A DNA stretch of 49,582 bases. It comes from Bacteroidota bacterium. Lineage in GTDB: Bacteria; Bacteroidota; Bacteroidia; Palsa-965. Positions 16,768-28,041 of the stretch are shown here, in pieces (within the stretch, counting starts at the first letter, position 1; each line of letters opens with the position of its first letter). Made by a program: the position numbers and the translations under genes. The stretch covers positions 1 through 49,582 of the forward strand of contig JADBYT010000023.1 in the NCBI GenBank assembly GCA_020402865.1, in the 5' to 3' direction. Below the pieces are notes generated by a model. It was not told where the DNA came from and ran no database searches. It saw nothing but the letters and a program-made list of their open reading frames with translations.

Positions 16768-18291
16768 TTAAAAAAGCCCTTTCAGCATATTCCAGATAAA
16801 TTTGCAGGTAACACCAAAGCTATTGGCCTGATTTTCGGAATAGGCTTTCATCGCATTCAGCTCTGCCTGCTGGTAATAACGTTGATTATAATACACCGCA
16901 TTAATTTTTCGGGTATTCCCCACTTTAGTCAGCGGATTTTCGCTCACCAGAATAAAATCAGCCACTTTTCCTGTTTCGATAGTCCCATAATCTTTTGTGA
17001 TCCCGAAATAGGATGCGGGGTTAATGGTTGCCGTTTGAATGGCTTCAGCAGGAGTCAGTCCGGCTTTTACCAGTTCTTCCAGTTCATCGTGCAAACTAAA
17101 TCCGTGATACACATAACGATCAAGCGCATCCGTACCTGCAAGAATTTTAACCCCCTTACGATGTGCTTCTCCGGTTATTTCAAGGCCTCTTTTATAGTAT
17201 TTCATCAGTGTTGCCTTTTGCGCCTCCGTTTCAACTCCTGAAGTATGCAAACCGGCCCATGTTTCCCATATCCACAACTGTGTTCCTTCGATGTATTTAT
17301 TTTCTGCTCGGTTTACAAAAGCCGTATCAAAAGCAAAAGCTTCTTTTTTGTTAGACGTAACGTGAGTAGGCACATACCACACATTGTTTTCTGCCATAAG
17401 CGAAAGAACAGTATCTTCAATCTGAGCACTCTGGTTGCGCAGATAACATTCCTGACGTATTAGTTCATGCTCATCGGTACTCTTTATGGAGGAAAAATGC
17501 GGAATAAATGCCCAGGCGTGTTCAACGCTTTTAAAACCGGTTTTCAACGTCGTTTGTATATCGGCCGTTTCGGGCAAATGCCCCAACACAGGCATTTGCA
17601 GTCGTTTCGCCTCCTCCAATACCTGCATAAATGCCTCCGGAGAAAATTCATCACCTTCCATCTGAAGTTTGATAAACGGCTCTCCTCTTCCCTTCAGTTT
17701 CGTTACCAGATAGTTTGCCTTTGTTTTCAATGATGCTCCCTCTATATCATCAAGCCCCTCCACATGAAAACTACAAGATTCCTGAATTCTTGGAACAAGC
17801 AGATTTTCTTTCTGCATTTGTAATTTCCACTTATCAGCATCCTTTTTCTCGTGAGTATCAATATCGCTTATCCATGATTCGCCATCGCCCATATCGCGCA
17901 CACCGGTAACTCCATTGGCAATCAGTAACGGAAAGTGCAGCTGCGGCGAAAGTGAAAGCGTATGCACATGCATATCCCACAATCCCGGGAGAACAAAACT
18001 TCCTTTTGCATCAATCGTAACCTTATTTACTGGCAACAGGCTGTCCTGCATATTCCCGATACGGACAATCCGCCCGTTTTTTACTTCTATATATGCCTGA
18101 CCCACAACCGTATCTTGCATAAAATCGGCTATCCGACAATTCACTAATACGAAATCAGGAACGGCTTCCTTTTTTTGAGAATAAGTATCAAGCGGAAGAT
18201 TTACTCCGATAATAAAAACAACAAGCACAACTCCGATGAGCAGTAAGATAACACGGCCAATAATCTTCAGAATTTTTTTCAGGCGTTTCAT
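16768..18291 (-). CDS. Membrane-anchored amidohydrolase (imidazolonepropionase-like)
   Basis: 507 residues. An N-terminal hydrophobic helix (about 10-30, VILLLIGVVLVVFIIGV) anchors or exports the protein. The metal-dependent amidohydrolase core follows: GLWDMHVHTLS (HxH), LGHLPETADIQ and VEHAWAF histidines, then GTDALDRYVYHGFSLHDELE with the catalytic Asp, and a typical end ASYFGITKDYGTIETGKVADFILV. Relatives are prolidases or dipeptidases and imidazolonepropionase-like hydrolases; the substrate is undecided. The upstream CPBP gene ends 15 bp before its start, so they form an operon ending at the terminator at 16682-16712. Confidence 0.88.
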   Translation of the reverse strand: MKRLKKILKIIGRVILLLIGVVLVVFIIGVNLPLDTYSQKKEAVPDFVLVNCRIADFMQDTVVGQAYIEVKNGRIVRIGNMQDSLLPVNKVTIDAKGSFVLPGLWDMHVHTLSLSPQLHFPLLIANGVTGVRDMGDGESWISDIDTHEKKDADKWKLQMQKENLLVPRIQESCSFHVEGLDDIEGASLKTKANYLVTKLKGRGEPFIKLQMEGDEFSPEAFMQVLEEAKRLQMPVLGHLPETADIQTTLKTGFKSVEHAWAFIPHFSSIKSTDEHELIRQECYLRNQSAQIEDTVLSLMAENNVWYVPTHVTSNKKEAFAFDTAFVNRAENKYIEGTQLWIWETWAGLHTSGVETEAQKATLMKYYKRGLEITGEAHRKGVKILAGTDALDRYVYHGFSLHDELEELVKAGLTPAEAIQTATINPASYFGITKDYGTIETGKVADFILVSENPLTKVGNTRKINAVYYNQRYYQQAELNAMKAYSENQANSFGVTCKFIWNMLKGLF

Positions 18292-18306
18292 ATTGCAGGT
18301 TTTGGA

Positions 18307-19029
18307 TTACAGCATTGTTAACAACGTTCCCAGCCAGTTACATACGTTGTGCGATAAATATGCAAGCAATATGCTTCTGCTTTTTACAGTTACCCAACCC
18401 CATACATATCCGGCAAGTGCTGTCATAAGAAAGAAAAAGGGATCAAAATGTATTGAATAATCGTTGGTTAATCCAAACGCATGTACGAACCCAAAAAGCA
18501 ATGCCGTAATCAATACAGAAGGATTTCCAGCCCTCGGAACAGAAGGCTTCAGCACAGTACTAAGCAAGCCTAACAAAACCCCGCGGAACATAATTTCTTC
18601 TTCAATCGAGGGCATTGTAAATTCAAAAATCAGCGTCTCCGTATCCCACTGTTGATTACCCATAAAAAAGGAAAGCGCAAGCGATGTGATTGTCAGTAAT
18701 GAAACCGCAACAACTGTGCTGCGAATGGTTGCCGGATTTTGCCTGAGTGTGAAAAAATTATTGCCGTTGAAGTGATTTTTGAAAAGGATTACGGACAAAA
18801 TACCCACAACCAGTCCCAGTACTTTTCCGTCCCAATTCCAGTTCCCTCCTATAAAATCGAACGCAGGCACATAATTAGGTAATGATAGTGCAAGTTGATT
18901 AATGATATAAAGTACCGAAAACAAAGCCAGCCGCATATAATTTTCCCGGCTTCGGATATTCATCAACCCGATTGCAAGTGGTATTATCACGACGAGATGA
19001 AGAAGTAGTTCGAGAAAAGATTTTATCAT
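18307..19029 (-). CDS. CPBP family intramembrane glutamic protease
   Basis: 240 residues with about seven hydrophobic helices. The family motifs are present: SIEEEIMFRGVLLGLLS (EExxxR, catalytic Glu), LLFGFVHAFG (FxxxH) and AYLSHNVCNWLG (HxxxN). CPBP (Abi/CAAX-protease) proteins cleave within the membrane; bacterial members are linked to peptide processing or bacteriocin self-protection. Here it precedes an amidohydrolase, without a bacteriocin-like gene, so the role is open. Confidence 0.85.
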   Translation of the reverse strand: MIKSFLELLLHLVVIIPLAIGLMNIRSRENYMRLALFSVLYIINQLALSLPNYVPAFDFIGGNWNWDGKVLGLVVGILSVILFKNHFNGNNFFTLRQNPATIRSTVVAVSLLTITSLALSFFMGNQQWDTETLIFEFTMPSIEEEIMFRGVLLGLLSTVLKPSVPRAGNPSVLITALLFGFVHAFGLTNDYSIHFDPFFFLMTALAGYVWGWVTVKSRSILLAYLSHNVCNWLGTLLTML

Positions 19030-19172
19030 GGAAAATCAATTAGTATGAGCTAAACAAAGCATCGCATTAGATGTGAATTTGATTTCAGGGTATGACGAAC
19101 AGTGGGTATTCGTTTGTTACAGAGGAGTTGATTTTTTTTACAAACGGTTCCGTTAGCTTACGGGCAAAGACT

Positions 19173-19200
19173 TTGACACAAAAAAATGGCTGTATATTGC
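19173..19200 (+). promoter_or_regulatory. Promoter of the M13 peptidase gene
   Basis: TTG (19173-19175), 17 bp, then TATATTGC (19193-19200), close to the Bacteroidota TTG-N19-TAnnTTTG pattern. The predicted transcript start leaves a leader of about 15 bases before the ATG at 19222. Confidence 0.55.
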
Positions 19201-19221
19201 AGCTTCTAAATACACTCCTAA

Positions 19222-21270
19222 ATGAAAAAATTTATTTGGTCGTCCGCTGCTCTGGCTTTGCTTATTGCCTGCTCTGAAGCTGCGGCTGATAAAAAAAATC
19301 AGGGTCCGGCCCGCGATATTGTGGCCGAAAACGTGGACTCGACGGTTAATCCCGGCGATAATTTTTTCCGTTTTGCCAACGGTCGCTGGATTAAAAACAA
19401 CCCGATTCCGGGTTCGGAAAACAGCTGGACCATTGGTCATCTGGTGCGTGATGAAATAAACACCAATTTGCGCCGGATAAATGAAGATGCGGCGAAAGCC
19501 GGTGCTGCTGAGGGCAGCGATACCCGAAAAATCGGCGATTTCTGGAGCACCGGCATGGATTCGGCCAAAGCGGATAAGCTGGGTATTACTCCGCTGCAAA
19601 ACGAACTGGGCCTGATAAACGCAGCTGCTGACCTCAAGGGCATCATTAATGCGGCGTTGGCGCTGGAGCCGCTGGGCACAGGTGTTTTCTGGGCTGGTTA
19701 TATCGGACAGGATGCACGCAACAGCGAAGTAATGGCTGTTGGACTGTATCAGGGCGGAATTGGTTTGGAAGAGCGCGAATATTATCTCGATAATGATTCG
19801 GCCACCAAAGAAATACGCACCGAGTACCAGGCTCATATCGGGCGTATGCTCGTGCTGCTGGGCCAGCCCGAAGCCGACGCTTCGAAAGCAGCCGCTGATG
19901 TGGTGGCTTTCGAAACCAAACTGGCACAAGTATCGCGCAAACTTGAAGACCGACGCGATCCGGAGAAAAACTACAATAAAATGGCCGTGGAAGATGTGAC
20001 AAAAAAACTCACCCCTTCCATCGACTGGAAAACGGCGTTTACAGGCTTCGGTCTGAAAAATGTGGACTCTGTAATTGTAGGCCAGCCCGAATTTTACAGC
20101 GGTCTCGAAAAAGCCCTGAAATCGACACCTGTGCCGGTTTTGCAAAACTACATGCGCTACCACCTGGTAACTTCATATGCCGATTATCTTTCAAAGCCTG
20201 TGGACACGGAGCATTTCAATTTCTACGGCAAAATCCTTTCCGGCGCACGCGAACAACGTCCGCGGTGGAAACGGGTGCTGGATTCGGAAGGCGATGCAAT
20301 GGGTATGGTGCTGGGAAAACTGTTTGTGAAAGAATATTTCCCTGAACGCGCCAAAAAACGGTACAGCGACATGGTGGAAGCCGTGCGCGAAGTTTATGCC
20401 GAACGCATTAAGGCGCTTACATGGATGGACGACAGCACCAAACAGAAGGCGCTTTCCAAACTCAGCACCATGAAGAAAAAAGTAGGCTATCCTGATGTGT
20501 GGAAAGATTACTCGAAGCTCATTATTGGCACCAACTCTTACTGCGAAAATATGATGAATGCTTCGCGCTGGATGTTTAACGACATGATTTCGAAATACGG
20601 CAAACCGGTTGACCGCACCGAATGGGAAATGACACCGCAAACCTATAATGCCTACTACAACCCGTCGAACAATGAAATTGTGCTGCCTGCGGCCATCTTT
20701 GCCATACCGGGAATGCCTGATTCACTCATCGACGACGCAGTGGTGTATGGCTATGGCGGCGCTTCAACCATCGGGCACGAAATCACCCACGGTTTTGATG
20801 ATGAAGGCCGTAAGTTTGATGCCTACGGCAACCTGAAAGAATGGTGGACAAAATCAGATGCCGAAAAGTTTGTAAAACGAGCACAGGTAATGGTTGACCA
20901 GTTTGACGGCTATGAGCCGCTGCCTGGAAAACACATTAACGGCAAAGCCACACTGGGCGAAAACATTGCCGATTACGGCGGCATCCTGCTCGGCCTTGAA
21001 GCATTTAAAAAGACGGAGCAATACAAGAAAGGTGAAAAAATTTCGGGCTACACACCCGTGCAGCGTTACTTCCTCGGTTACGCATTAGGCTGGCTGGGCC
21101 ACCAAACCGAGAAGCAGCTCACCAAACGCCTGATGACCGATGTACACTCGCCTGCCGAGTGGCGCGTTAACGGTCCGTTTGCCAATATCCCTGAATTTTA
21201 TGCCGCGTTTGGCGTGAAAGAAGGTCAGGCTATGTGGCGCCCCGATTCGCTGCGGGTTCAGATCTGGTAA
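19222..21270 (+). CDS. pepO: M13 family zinc metallopeptidase lipoprotein (PepO/neprilysin-like)
   Basis: 682 residues, the usual size of bacterial M13 endopeptidases that cut oligopeptides. A lipoprotein signal ends in ALLIAC, giving lipidated Cys17. The N-terminal M13 domain runs from about 40 (VNPGDNFFRFANGRW) to about 420. The catalytic domain has STIGHEITHGFDDEGR with the zinc motif HEITH (His519, Glu520, His523) and LGENIADYGG with the third ligand Glu580 and Asp584. The C-terminus (PDSLRVQIW) is the normal family ending. The protein should be anchored to a membrane facing the periplasm or surface. Confidence 0.93.
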   Translation: MKKFIWSSAALALLIACSEAAADKKNQGPARDIVAENVDSTVNPGDNFFRFANGRWIKNNPIPGSENSWTIGHLVRDEINTNLRRINEDAAKAGAAEGSDTRKIGDFWSTGMDSAKADKLGITPLQNELGLINAAADLKGIINAALALEPLGTGVFWAGYIGQDARNSEVMAVGLYQGGIGLEEREYYLDNDSATKEIRTEYQAHIGRMLVLLGQPEADASKAAADVVAFETKLAQVSRKLEDRRDPEKNYNKMAVEDVTKKLTPSIDWKTAFTGFGLKNVDSVIVGQPEFYSGLEKALKSTPVPVLQNYMRYHLVTSYADYLSKPVDTEHFNFYGKILSGAREQRPRWKRVLDSEGDAMGMVLGKLFVKEYFPERAKKRYSDMVEAVREVYAERIKALTWMDDSTKQKALSKLSTMKKKVGYPDVWKDYSKLIIGTNSYCENMMNASRWMFNDMISKYGKPVDRTEWEMTPQTYNAYYNPSNNEIVLPAAIFAIPGMPDSLIDDAVVYGYGGASTIGHEITHGFDDEGRKFDAYGNLKEWWTKSDAEKFVKRAQVMVDQFDGYEPLPGKHINGKATLGENIADYGGILLGLEAFKKTEQYKKGEKISGYTPVQRYFLGYALGWLGHQTEKQLTKRLMTDVHSPAEWRVNGPFANIPEFYAAFGVKEGQAMWRPDSLRVQIW

Positions 21271-21287
21271 CCTGCCACACACATTTT

Positions 21288-21324
21288 ACAACGCGCAATT
21301 GTACAACGTACAGTTGCGCGTTGT
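21288..21324. other. 17-bp hairpin between pepO-like gene and recX
   Basis: ACAACGCGCAATTGTAC (21288-21304) pairs with GTACAGTTGCGCGTTGT (21308-21324) with one wobble pair and a loop of three. It lies between the M13 peptidase stop and the recX GTG, 12 nt upstream of that start. There is no T run, so it is either a terminator variant, an RNA element in the recX leader, or a protein-binding palindrome. Confidence 0.8.
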
Positions 21325-21336
21325 AATTTAGAGGCT

Positions 21337-21825
21337 GTGAGTGAAACGCCCGAAAAAAAAATCACCGATCCTGCTGCGGCTTTAACCAAAGCACAACGCT
21401 GGTGCGCCTTTCAGGAACGCAGCCAGCAGGAAACACGCGACAAGCTCTACCAATGGGGCCTGTGGCCTGAGGCGATTGAACACATCATTGCCGAACTCAT
21501 AAGCACCAACTTCCTGAGCGAAGAACGTTTTGCAGAAGCATTTGTGAGCGGAAAATTCCGCATCAAACAATGGGGGCGCGTAAAAATAAAACAGGAACTC
21601 AAACAGCACCGCGTCAGCGATCCCATTATCCGTAAAGCTCTTTCCGGAATTGACAGTGGCGAATATTACCGCACACTTCAAAAAACCGCACAAAAAAAAG
21701 CACGTACTGAGAAAGAAAAACACCCGCAGAAAAGAAAGTACAAACTCATGCGCTACCTCATTTCGCGGGGGTTTGAGCAGGATCTTGTGCGTGAAGTGGT
21801 AGAAGAGTTGCTGCAGGACGAATAA
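21337..21825 (+). CDS. recX: Regulatory protein RecX
   Basis: 162 residues from a GTG start (GTGAGTGAAACG). RecX proteins bind RecA filaments and dampen or modulate recombination. The helical three-repeat layout is visible: AQRWCAFQERSQQETRDKL (repeat 1), ISTNFLSEERFAEAFVSGKFRIKQWGRVKIKQELKQHRV in pieces (repeat 2) and LMRYLISRGFEQDLVREVVEEL (repeat 3). No recA is next to it. Five bases separate it from the Crp-family gene downstream, so they are probably cotranscribed. Confidence 0.85.
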   Translation: MSETPEKKITDPAAALTKAQRWCAFQERSQQETRDKLYQWGLWPEAIEHIIAELISTNFLSEERFAEAFVSGKFRIKQWGRVKIKQELKQHRVSDPIIRKALSGIDSGEYYRTLQKTAQKKARTEKEKHPQKRKYKLMRYLISRGFEQDLVREVVEELLQDE

Positions 21826-21830
21826 TTAAT

Positions 21831-22421
21831 ATGGATAAAACCGCCTTTATCAAATCCATCTTCGATCCTTATTTTGAAGCCGACAAATCGGTGTGGGCGG
21901 TATTTGCCGAAGCATTTACCGAAAGAACATTCAAACGGAACCAGCTTATCAAGGAAGCCGGAAAACACGAAGAATATCTCAATATTATTGTCAGCGGATC
22001 AGCCGGCATCTTTGCATTGCGCAACGAACAAACGGTTTGCCTTGATCTTTGCTACGAACAGGATGTATGTTGCGACTACATGTCGTTTCTTACACAAACA
22101 CCTACGCCCCTTTACACACAGGCATTCGAACCCTTGCAGCTGCTCTCGGTTCCCTTTCAGGCATTGCAGCAGGTGTATGAGCAATCGGCCATAGGTAATA
22201 AAATAGGGCGTCTCGCTGCGGAAGGGCTTTACATCCACAAACAAAACCAGCAAATCGACCTGCTTACACGTACAGCCGAGGAACGCTACCTCATGCTCAT
22301 GCAAAAACAACCGCAGGTTATTCTCCGCACACCTTCAAAGCACATTGCTTCATTCCTCGGCATCACACCCGAAAGCATGAGCCGCATCCGCAAAAACTCC
22401 GGCAATCAGCAAACCGGATAA
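21831..22421 (+). CDS. Crp/Fnr family transcriptional regulator
   Basis: 196 residues: a cyclic-nucleotide-binding-like beta-roll (about 15-125, with KEAGKHEEYLNIIVSGSAGIF) and a C-terminal winged helix of which SKHIASFLGITPESMSRIRK is the recognition region. No cysteine cluster for iron-sulfur is seen, so it is not an Fnr of the oxygen-sensing kind. The usual arginine/serine ligand motif for cAMP is absent, typical of the many Bacteroidota Crp-like proteins with unknown signal. A weak hairpin follows at 22445-22462. Confidence 0.85.
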   Translation: MDKTAFIKSIFDPYFEADKSVWAVFAEAFTERTFKRNQLIKEAGKHEEYLNIIVSGSAGIFALRNEQTVCLDLCYEQDVCCDYMSFLTQTPTPLYTQAFEPLQLLSVPFQALQQVYEQSAIGNKIGRLAAEGLYIHKQNQQIDLLTRTAEERYLMLMQKQPQVILRTPSKHIASFLGITPESMSRIRKNSGNQQTG

Positions 22422-22495
22422 CACCATGTGGTATAAACTGCAAAAACCGCCTCTCAGCGGTTCTTGCAGCACTTGTTTCCGGTTAACTATTACGC

Positions 22496-24736
<2,241 letters not shown>

Positions 24737-24871
24737 TCACCTTTCGGTATAATTTAATTTACGCTTTACAACCCGCATTCCGGCTAATCGAAAACAAACA
24801 CAAAATCAACCATTGTTCAGGTGCAAAGCAAATGTGGGAATTCCCCTAAATTCAATCAAACTGAATGTTTC

Positions 24872-24895
24872 TATCTTTGTATAGATAAAATCTAT
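24872..24895 (+). promoter_or_regulatory. oxyR promoter with palindromic operator candidate
   Basis: TATCTTTG (24872-24879) fits TAnnTTTG. Directly after it lies the palindrome ATAGAT-AAA-ATCTAT (24881-24895), which would cover the transcript start. LysR-type regulators often bind such T/A-rich dyads to repress their own gene, so it is the best operator candidate in the katG-oxyR interval. Confidence 0.6.
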
Positions 24896-24902
24896 CAGTA
24901 AA

Positions 24903-25838
24903 ATGAATCTGCAGCAGCTCGAATACATCATTGCCGTTGACAATTACCGCCATTTTTTGCGTGCATCGCAGGCCTGCAATGTAACACAGGCCACGCTGAG
25001 TATGATGATAAAAAAGCTGGAAGAAGAACTTAACGAAGTAATATTCGACCGGAGCAAACAGCCGGTAGTGCCCACAGCTGTGGGCGAAAAAATAATTGCA
25101 CAGGCGCGCCGGATACTCAGCGAAGCAAAATACCTGAAGGAAATGCTTCAACTTGAAAAAGGAGAGATTTCGGGCACGCTTAAAGTAGGTATCATTCCAA
25201 CAATTGCACCGTATCTGCTTCCTTTGTTCTTACGTAAACTCGGGCAGGATTATCCCAAACTCAGTTTATCCATTTACGAATTCACCACCGATACATTGGT
25301 ACAAAAACTAAAATCGGGCGAACTTGATGTGGGCATTCTCTCCACACCGCTGCACACCAAAGCAATACACGAAACAGTACTTTACTATGAGAAATACTTT
25401 TTGTACGTAAACGAAAACGAGCCTCAATACAACAAAAAGTACATTCTGCCCGAACATATTGACCTCAATAAACTCTGGTTGCTGGAAGAAGGTCACTGCC
25501 TGCGCAATCAGATTCTCAACCTCTGCGAACTGAAAAAGCAAAGCCACAGTAAACATGCTGTGCATTACGAAGCCGGAAGCATTGAAACGTTGATTAATCT
25601 GGTAGATAATAATTACGGCCTGACCATCATCCCCGAGCTGGCGGCTCAAAAACTATCAAAAAAACAGCAGCACCAGATAAAAAGTTTCAGAGGGCCGGTG
25701 CCGGTGAGGGAAATAAGTCTGGTTACGCATCAGCCTTATGTAAAAGAACGGCTTACCGGAATTCTGAAAGAAGCCATTTTAGCCTGTATTCCGCGCAGCA
25801 TGCAGCAAAAGGCCAATGCACTGGTGCTTGAAAACTAA
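24903..25838 (+). CDS. oxyR: OxyR-type LysR family peroxide sensor
   Basis: 311 residues: winged helix (about 1-60, MNLQQLEYIIAVDNYRHFLR, then QATLSMMIKKLEEELN) and a LysR substrate domain. The redox pair of E. coli OxyR is present at the same numbers, Cys199 and Cys208, inside LLEEGHCLRNQILNLC. Peroxide forms a disulfide between them and converts the protein to an activator. With divergent katG next door the assignment is firm. The ATG follows the palindrome at 24881-24895, consistent with self-repression. Confidence 0.95.
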   Translation: MNLQQLEYIIAVDNYRHFLRASQACNVTQATLSMMIKKLEEELNEVIFDRSKQPVVPTAVGEKIIAQARRILSEAKYLKEMLQLEKGEISGTLKVGIIPTIAPYLLPLFLRKLGQDYPKLSLSIYEFTTDTLVQKLKSGELDVGILSTPLHTKAIHETVLYYEKYFLYVNENEPQYNKKYILPEHIDLNKLWLLEEGHCLRNQILNLCELKKQSHSKHAVHYEAGSIETLINLVDNNYGLTIIPELAAQKLSKKQQHQIKSFRGPVPVREISLVTHQPYVKERLTGILKEAILACIPRSMQQKANALVLEN

Positions 25839-25844
25839 TGGGCG

Positions 25845-26333
25845 CTATTTGGAAGGCATATCAAAAAAGCCTTCGTTTTTCATTGCTTCAAGCGCCTGCA
25901 GCAAGCATTCTTTCGAATCGTAAATACTGAAACGGCGGCGGGCAGCTTTGCCCTGTGCATCGGTGTAATACACAATAAATGCATCGTTGCCAATGGCACG
26001 GCGGTGATACTTAACACTCAGAATATCATCGCGCAAAATAGCAGGCGTATCCGTAAAACCAAACATACGATATGCTGCAAATGCCGAAAAACCGGCAAGC
26101 GTAAGTGTTAAAGCCGCCAGCAGGTAATAGTCAGACATGATCATCACTACACAGAAAAAGAGCATGATCAACGCCGCCACCGACATACCAATTACTTCAA
26201 ACCAGAGCTTTTTACTGTTGGGCTGTGGAAGCACGGCCGGAAGTTCTTTTTTGGCTACTACAAGTCTGTCGGCCAGCACATGGCAATACATACCATCGGC
26301 CAGTACAAAATGCGGATGCTGCGGTTCGTTCAT
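25845..26333 (-). CDS. Hypothetical membrane protein with two TM helices
   Basis: 162 residues from the ATG at 26331-26333, chosen because a TACCTTTG -7 box ends four bases upstream; a longer frame to 26363 would overlap it. Two adjacent hydrophobic helices (about residues 45-90: VIGMSVAALIMLFFCVVMIM, and YYLLAALTLTLAGFSAFAAY) lie between an N-terminal soluble part and a C-terminal basic part of about 70 residues. It is not a family I recognise with certainty, though PH-domain-like membrane proteins have this layout. It converges on oxyR. Confidence 0.75.
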   Translation of the reverse strand: MNEPQHPHFVLADGMYCHVLADRLVVAKKELPAVLPQPNSKKLWFEVIGMSVAALIMLFFCVVMIMSDYYLLAALTLTLAGFSAFAAYRMFGFTDTPAILRDDILSVKYHRRAIGNDAFIVYYTDAQGKAARRRFSIYDSKECLLQALEAMKNEGFFDMPSK

Positions 26334-26337
26334 GGGG

Positions 26338-26345
26338 CAAAGGTA
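26338..26345 (-). promoter_or_regulatory. -7 box of the membrane-protein gene
   Basis: TACCTTTG on the minus strand, ending four bases before the ATG. Same close spacing as at 10263-10270. Confidence 0.45.
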
Positions 26346-26501
26346 AGACTCACTTTGCAACAAACTAAATTAAGGCGTGCAAGTGCTTACAAGCGACTAT
26401 TGAAATTCGTGTAAACTATAACTGTTTATAAATTAAAAACAGAAACTATAAACTAAATACAAACAATATCGTTAAATATGTAAACACCTTAAACCTCACA
26501 T

Positions 26502-27722
26502 ATGAAAATCCGGTTTATTCTTTTTGTTACCCTTGCTCTTATTTATGGGTATTGCGGCTGTAAGTGTAAAGAACTCGATGTGGCAAAAGCGATAAACGAT
26601 ATTAAAGTCCCTGTAAAAGTTCTGGGTGACGATGTAATTTATACAGAACGGCAGGTAATCGATTTAAGAACGCAACAGCCGATAACTATTCAGTTAAAAA
26701 TGGATATTGTTTGTCACCGGGACGATCCTGCTAATGGCACACCGAGGCCGTTAATTATTTTCTTTCATGGATTCAATCCTATTGAATATTTCAAGCACGG
26801 ATCCGAATCATATAAATATTACAAGCAGGATGCTCATAGTCATTTGATGCTCGAATTTGCCAGAAAGCATCATTGTGTAGTGGCATTAGTTCAATATGTT
26901 ACAACTACACTTAAATGGGATGATTTTGCATTAAATTTTCATAATAACATACCATGTAAAGTTAATGGTATGGATATAGCACCGTTAGTTGATACATTGG
27001 AAGAGAAGCGCAATACCTATTTTGCAATCTCTCAGGGGAAAGATGCTGTTCGTTTCCTTAAATCGAAACATGCAGAGTATAATATTGATATAAACAATAT
27101 CACATTGGTGGGATTCAGCGCCGGAGGTGGAATTGCTGCTGGTACGGGTTTCATAACCGATACCGCATTCCGGCCAGTCTGGTCGTATGTACAAACTTCA
27201 ATCACATACAATTCAACAAATCAATTTCCTGCTCAGGGATTCAATTTATTATTAGGTTTACTCAAACTAGAAGTCAAACTAAACCGCGTAAAATACTGTA
27301 ATCCGATAAATAACTTGCCCACTACATTCCCCAATCCTATTCCCCGAATCGATTTGGGCAGTATAGAAGGAAGAAACACCAGTACATATAATTCATCAGT
27401 AAAAAATGTGGCTTTACTTTGTTCCGGATTCCCCAATTTGGTAAGTATAAAAGCAGGCGGGCCTCGTTTATTTGTTTTCGGTCATGATAATGACGAGAGA
27501 CTGGTTCCACTATTAGAAGAAACGAAATTTAGTTGCTCAAATAAAAAACCGTTTTCTATTTTCAGCGAAATAATTACCAAGGCCAAAGCAGCAGGTTATC
27601 AGGAAGGTGTAAATCTGAAAAGTGTACAGGCAAATAATAATAGTCACAACTATTCAGACACAGGTACACTGCAAGGCAGCTACATCACTGTTATAGATGC
27701 AATATGGGCATTCATTAAATAG
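26502..27722 (+). CDS. Lipoprotein alpha/beta hydrolase
   Basis: 406 residues. The N-terminus MKIRFILFVTLALIYGYCGC is a lipoprotein signal (likely Cys18 or Cys20). The hydrolase core shows PLIIFFHGFNP (oxyanion strand), LVGFSAGGGIAAGTG (nucleophile elbow GxSxG, Ser in GFSAG), and a late FVFGHDNDERLVP region with the acid, then SHNYS with the likely His. Esterase, lipase or peptidase activity is possible; the substrate is not known. Composition is clearly AT-richer than katG/oxyR and the mlaE block, and the 170 bp upstream are very AT-rich, which may mean recent acquisition together with the TA pair that follows. Confidence 0.8.
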   Translation: MKIRFILFVTLALIYGYCGCKCKELDVAKAINDIKVPVKVLGDDVIYTERQVIDLRTQQPITIQLKMDIVCHRDDPANGTPRPLIIFFHGFNPIEYFKHGSESYKYYKQDAHSHLMLEFARKHHCVVALVQYVTTTLKWDDFALNFHNNIPCKVNGMDIAPLVDTLEEKRNTYFAISQGKDAVRFLKSKHAEYNIDINNITLVGFSAGGGIAAGTGFITDTAFRPVWSYVQTSITYNSTNQFPAQGFNLLLGLLKLEVKLNRVKYCNPINNLPTTFPNPIPRIDLGSIEGRNTSTYNSSVKNVALLCSGFPNLVSIKAGGPRLFVFGHDNDERLVPLLEETKFSCSNKKPFSIFSEIITKAKAAGYQEGVNLKSVQANNNSHNYSDTGTLQGSYITVIDAIWAFIK

Positions 27723-27823
27723 CGAAAAAAGCAGAAATTATATCTTCCGCTGCTGATTAAAGATAGACAATATCCAAAATTCACCTGATCTGCCGCTACT
27801 GTTTTACCTGTCAAACGAATCTG

Positions 27824-27854
27824 TATCTTTATGATATCCAATAATTAATATCAT
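27824..27854 (+). promoter_or_regulatory. Promoter and operator of the RelE-type TA pair
   Basis: A -7-like TATCTTTA (27824-27831) is followed by the dyad ATGATAT ... ATATCAT (27831-27837 and 27848-27854), whose right arm overlaps the antitoxin ATG. Antitoxin-toxin complexes usually bind such dyads to repress their operon. Confidence 0.6.
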
Positions 27855-28041
27855 GAAAGGCATTAGTTTTATTATTGACGAAAAAAACAGAAAAAAATCT
27901 GTGGTGATTGATCTTCGTACAATCGCAAAACACGAAGAAGAAGTGTATGAGCTCATCGACACATTGATTGCCGAATCCAGACAAGGCGGAGAAGTTATCG
28001 CCTGGGAATCGGCAAAAAAACAATTGAATCGTAAGAAGTGA
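27853..28041 (+). CDS. Antitoxin of a RelE/ParE-type pair
   Basis: 62 residues, acidic in the middle, with an N-terminal strand MKGISFIIDEKNRKKSVVID and a helix EEEVYELIDTLIAESRQ, then a basic tail ending KKQLNRKK. It resembles the small Bacteroidota antitoxins that sit before RelE toxins. The stop TGA overlaps the toxin GTG start by four bases (GTGA), which supports translational coupling. Confidence 0.75.
   Translation: MKGISFIIDEKNRKKSVVIDLRTIAKHEEEVYELIDTLIAESRQGGEVIAWESAKKQLNRKK

Noticed and set aside
24836-24845. GGGAATTCCC as the OxyR operator
   Set aside because: A perfect 10-bp palindrome, but short and not at a promoter position; the dyad at 24881-24895 is better placed.
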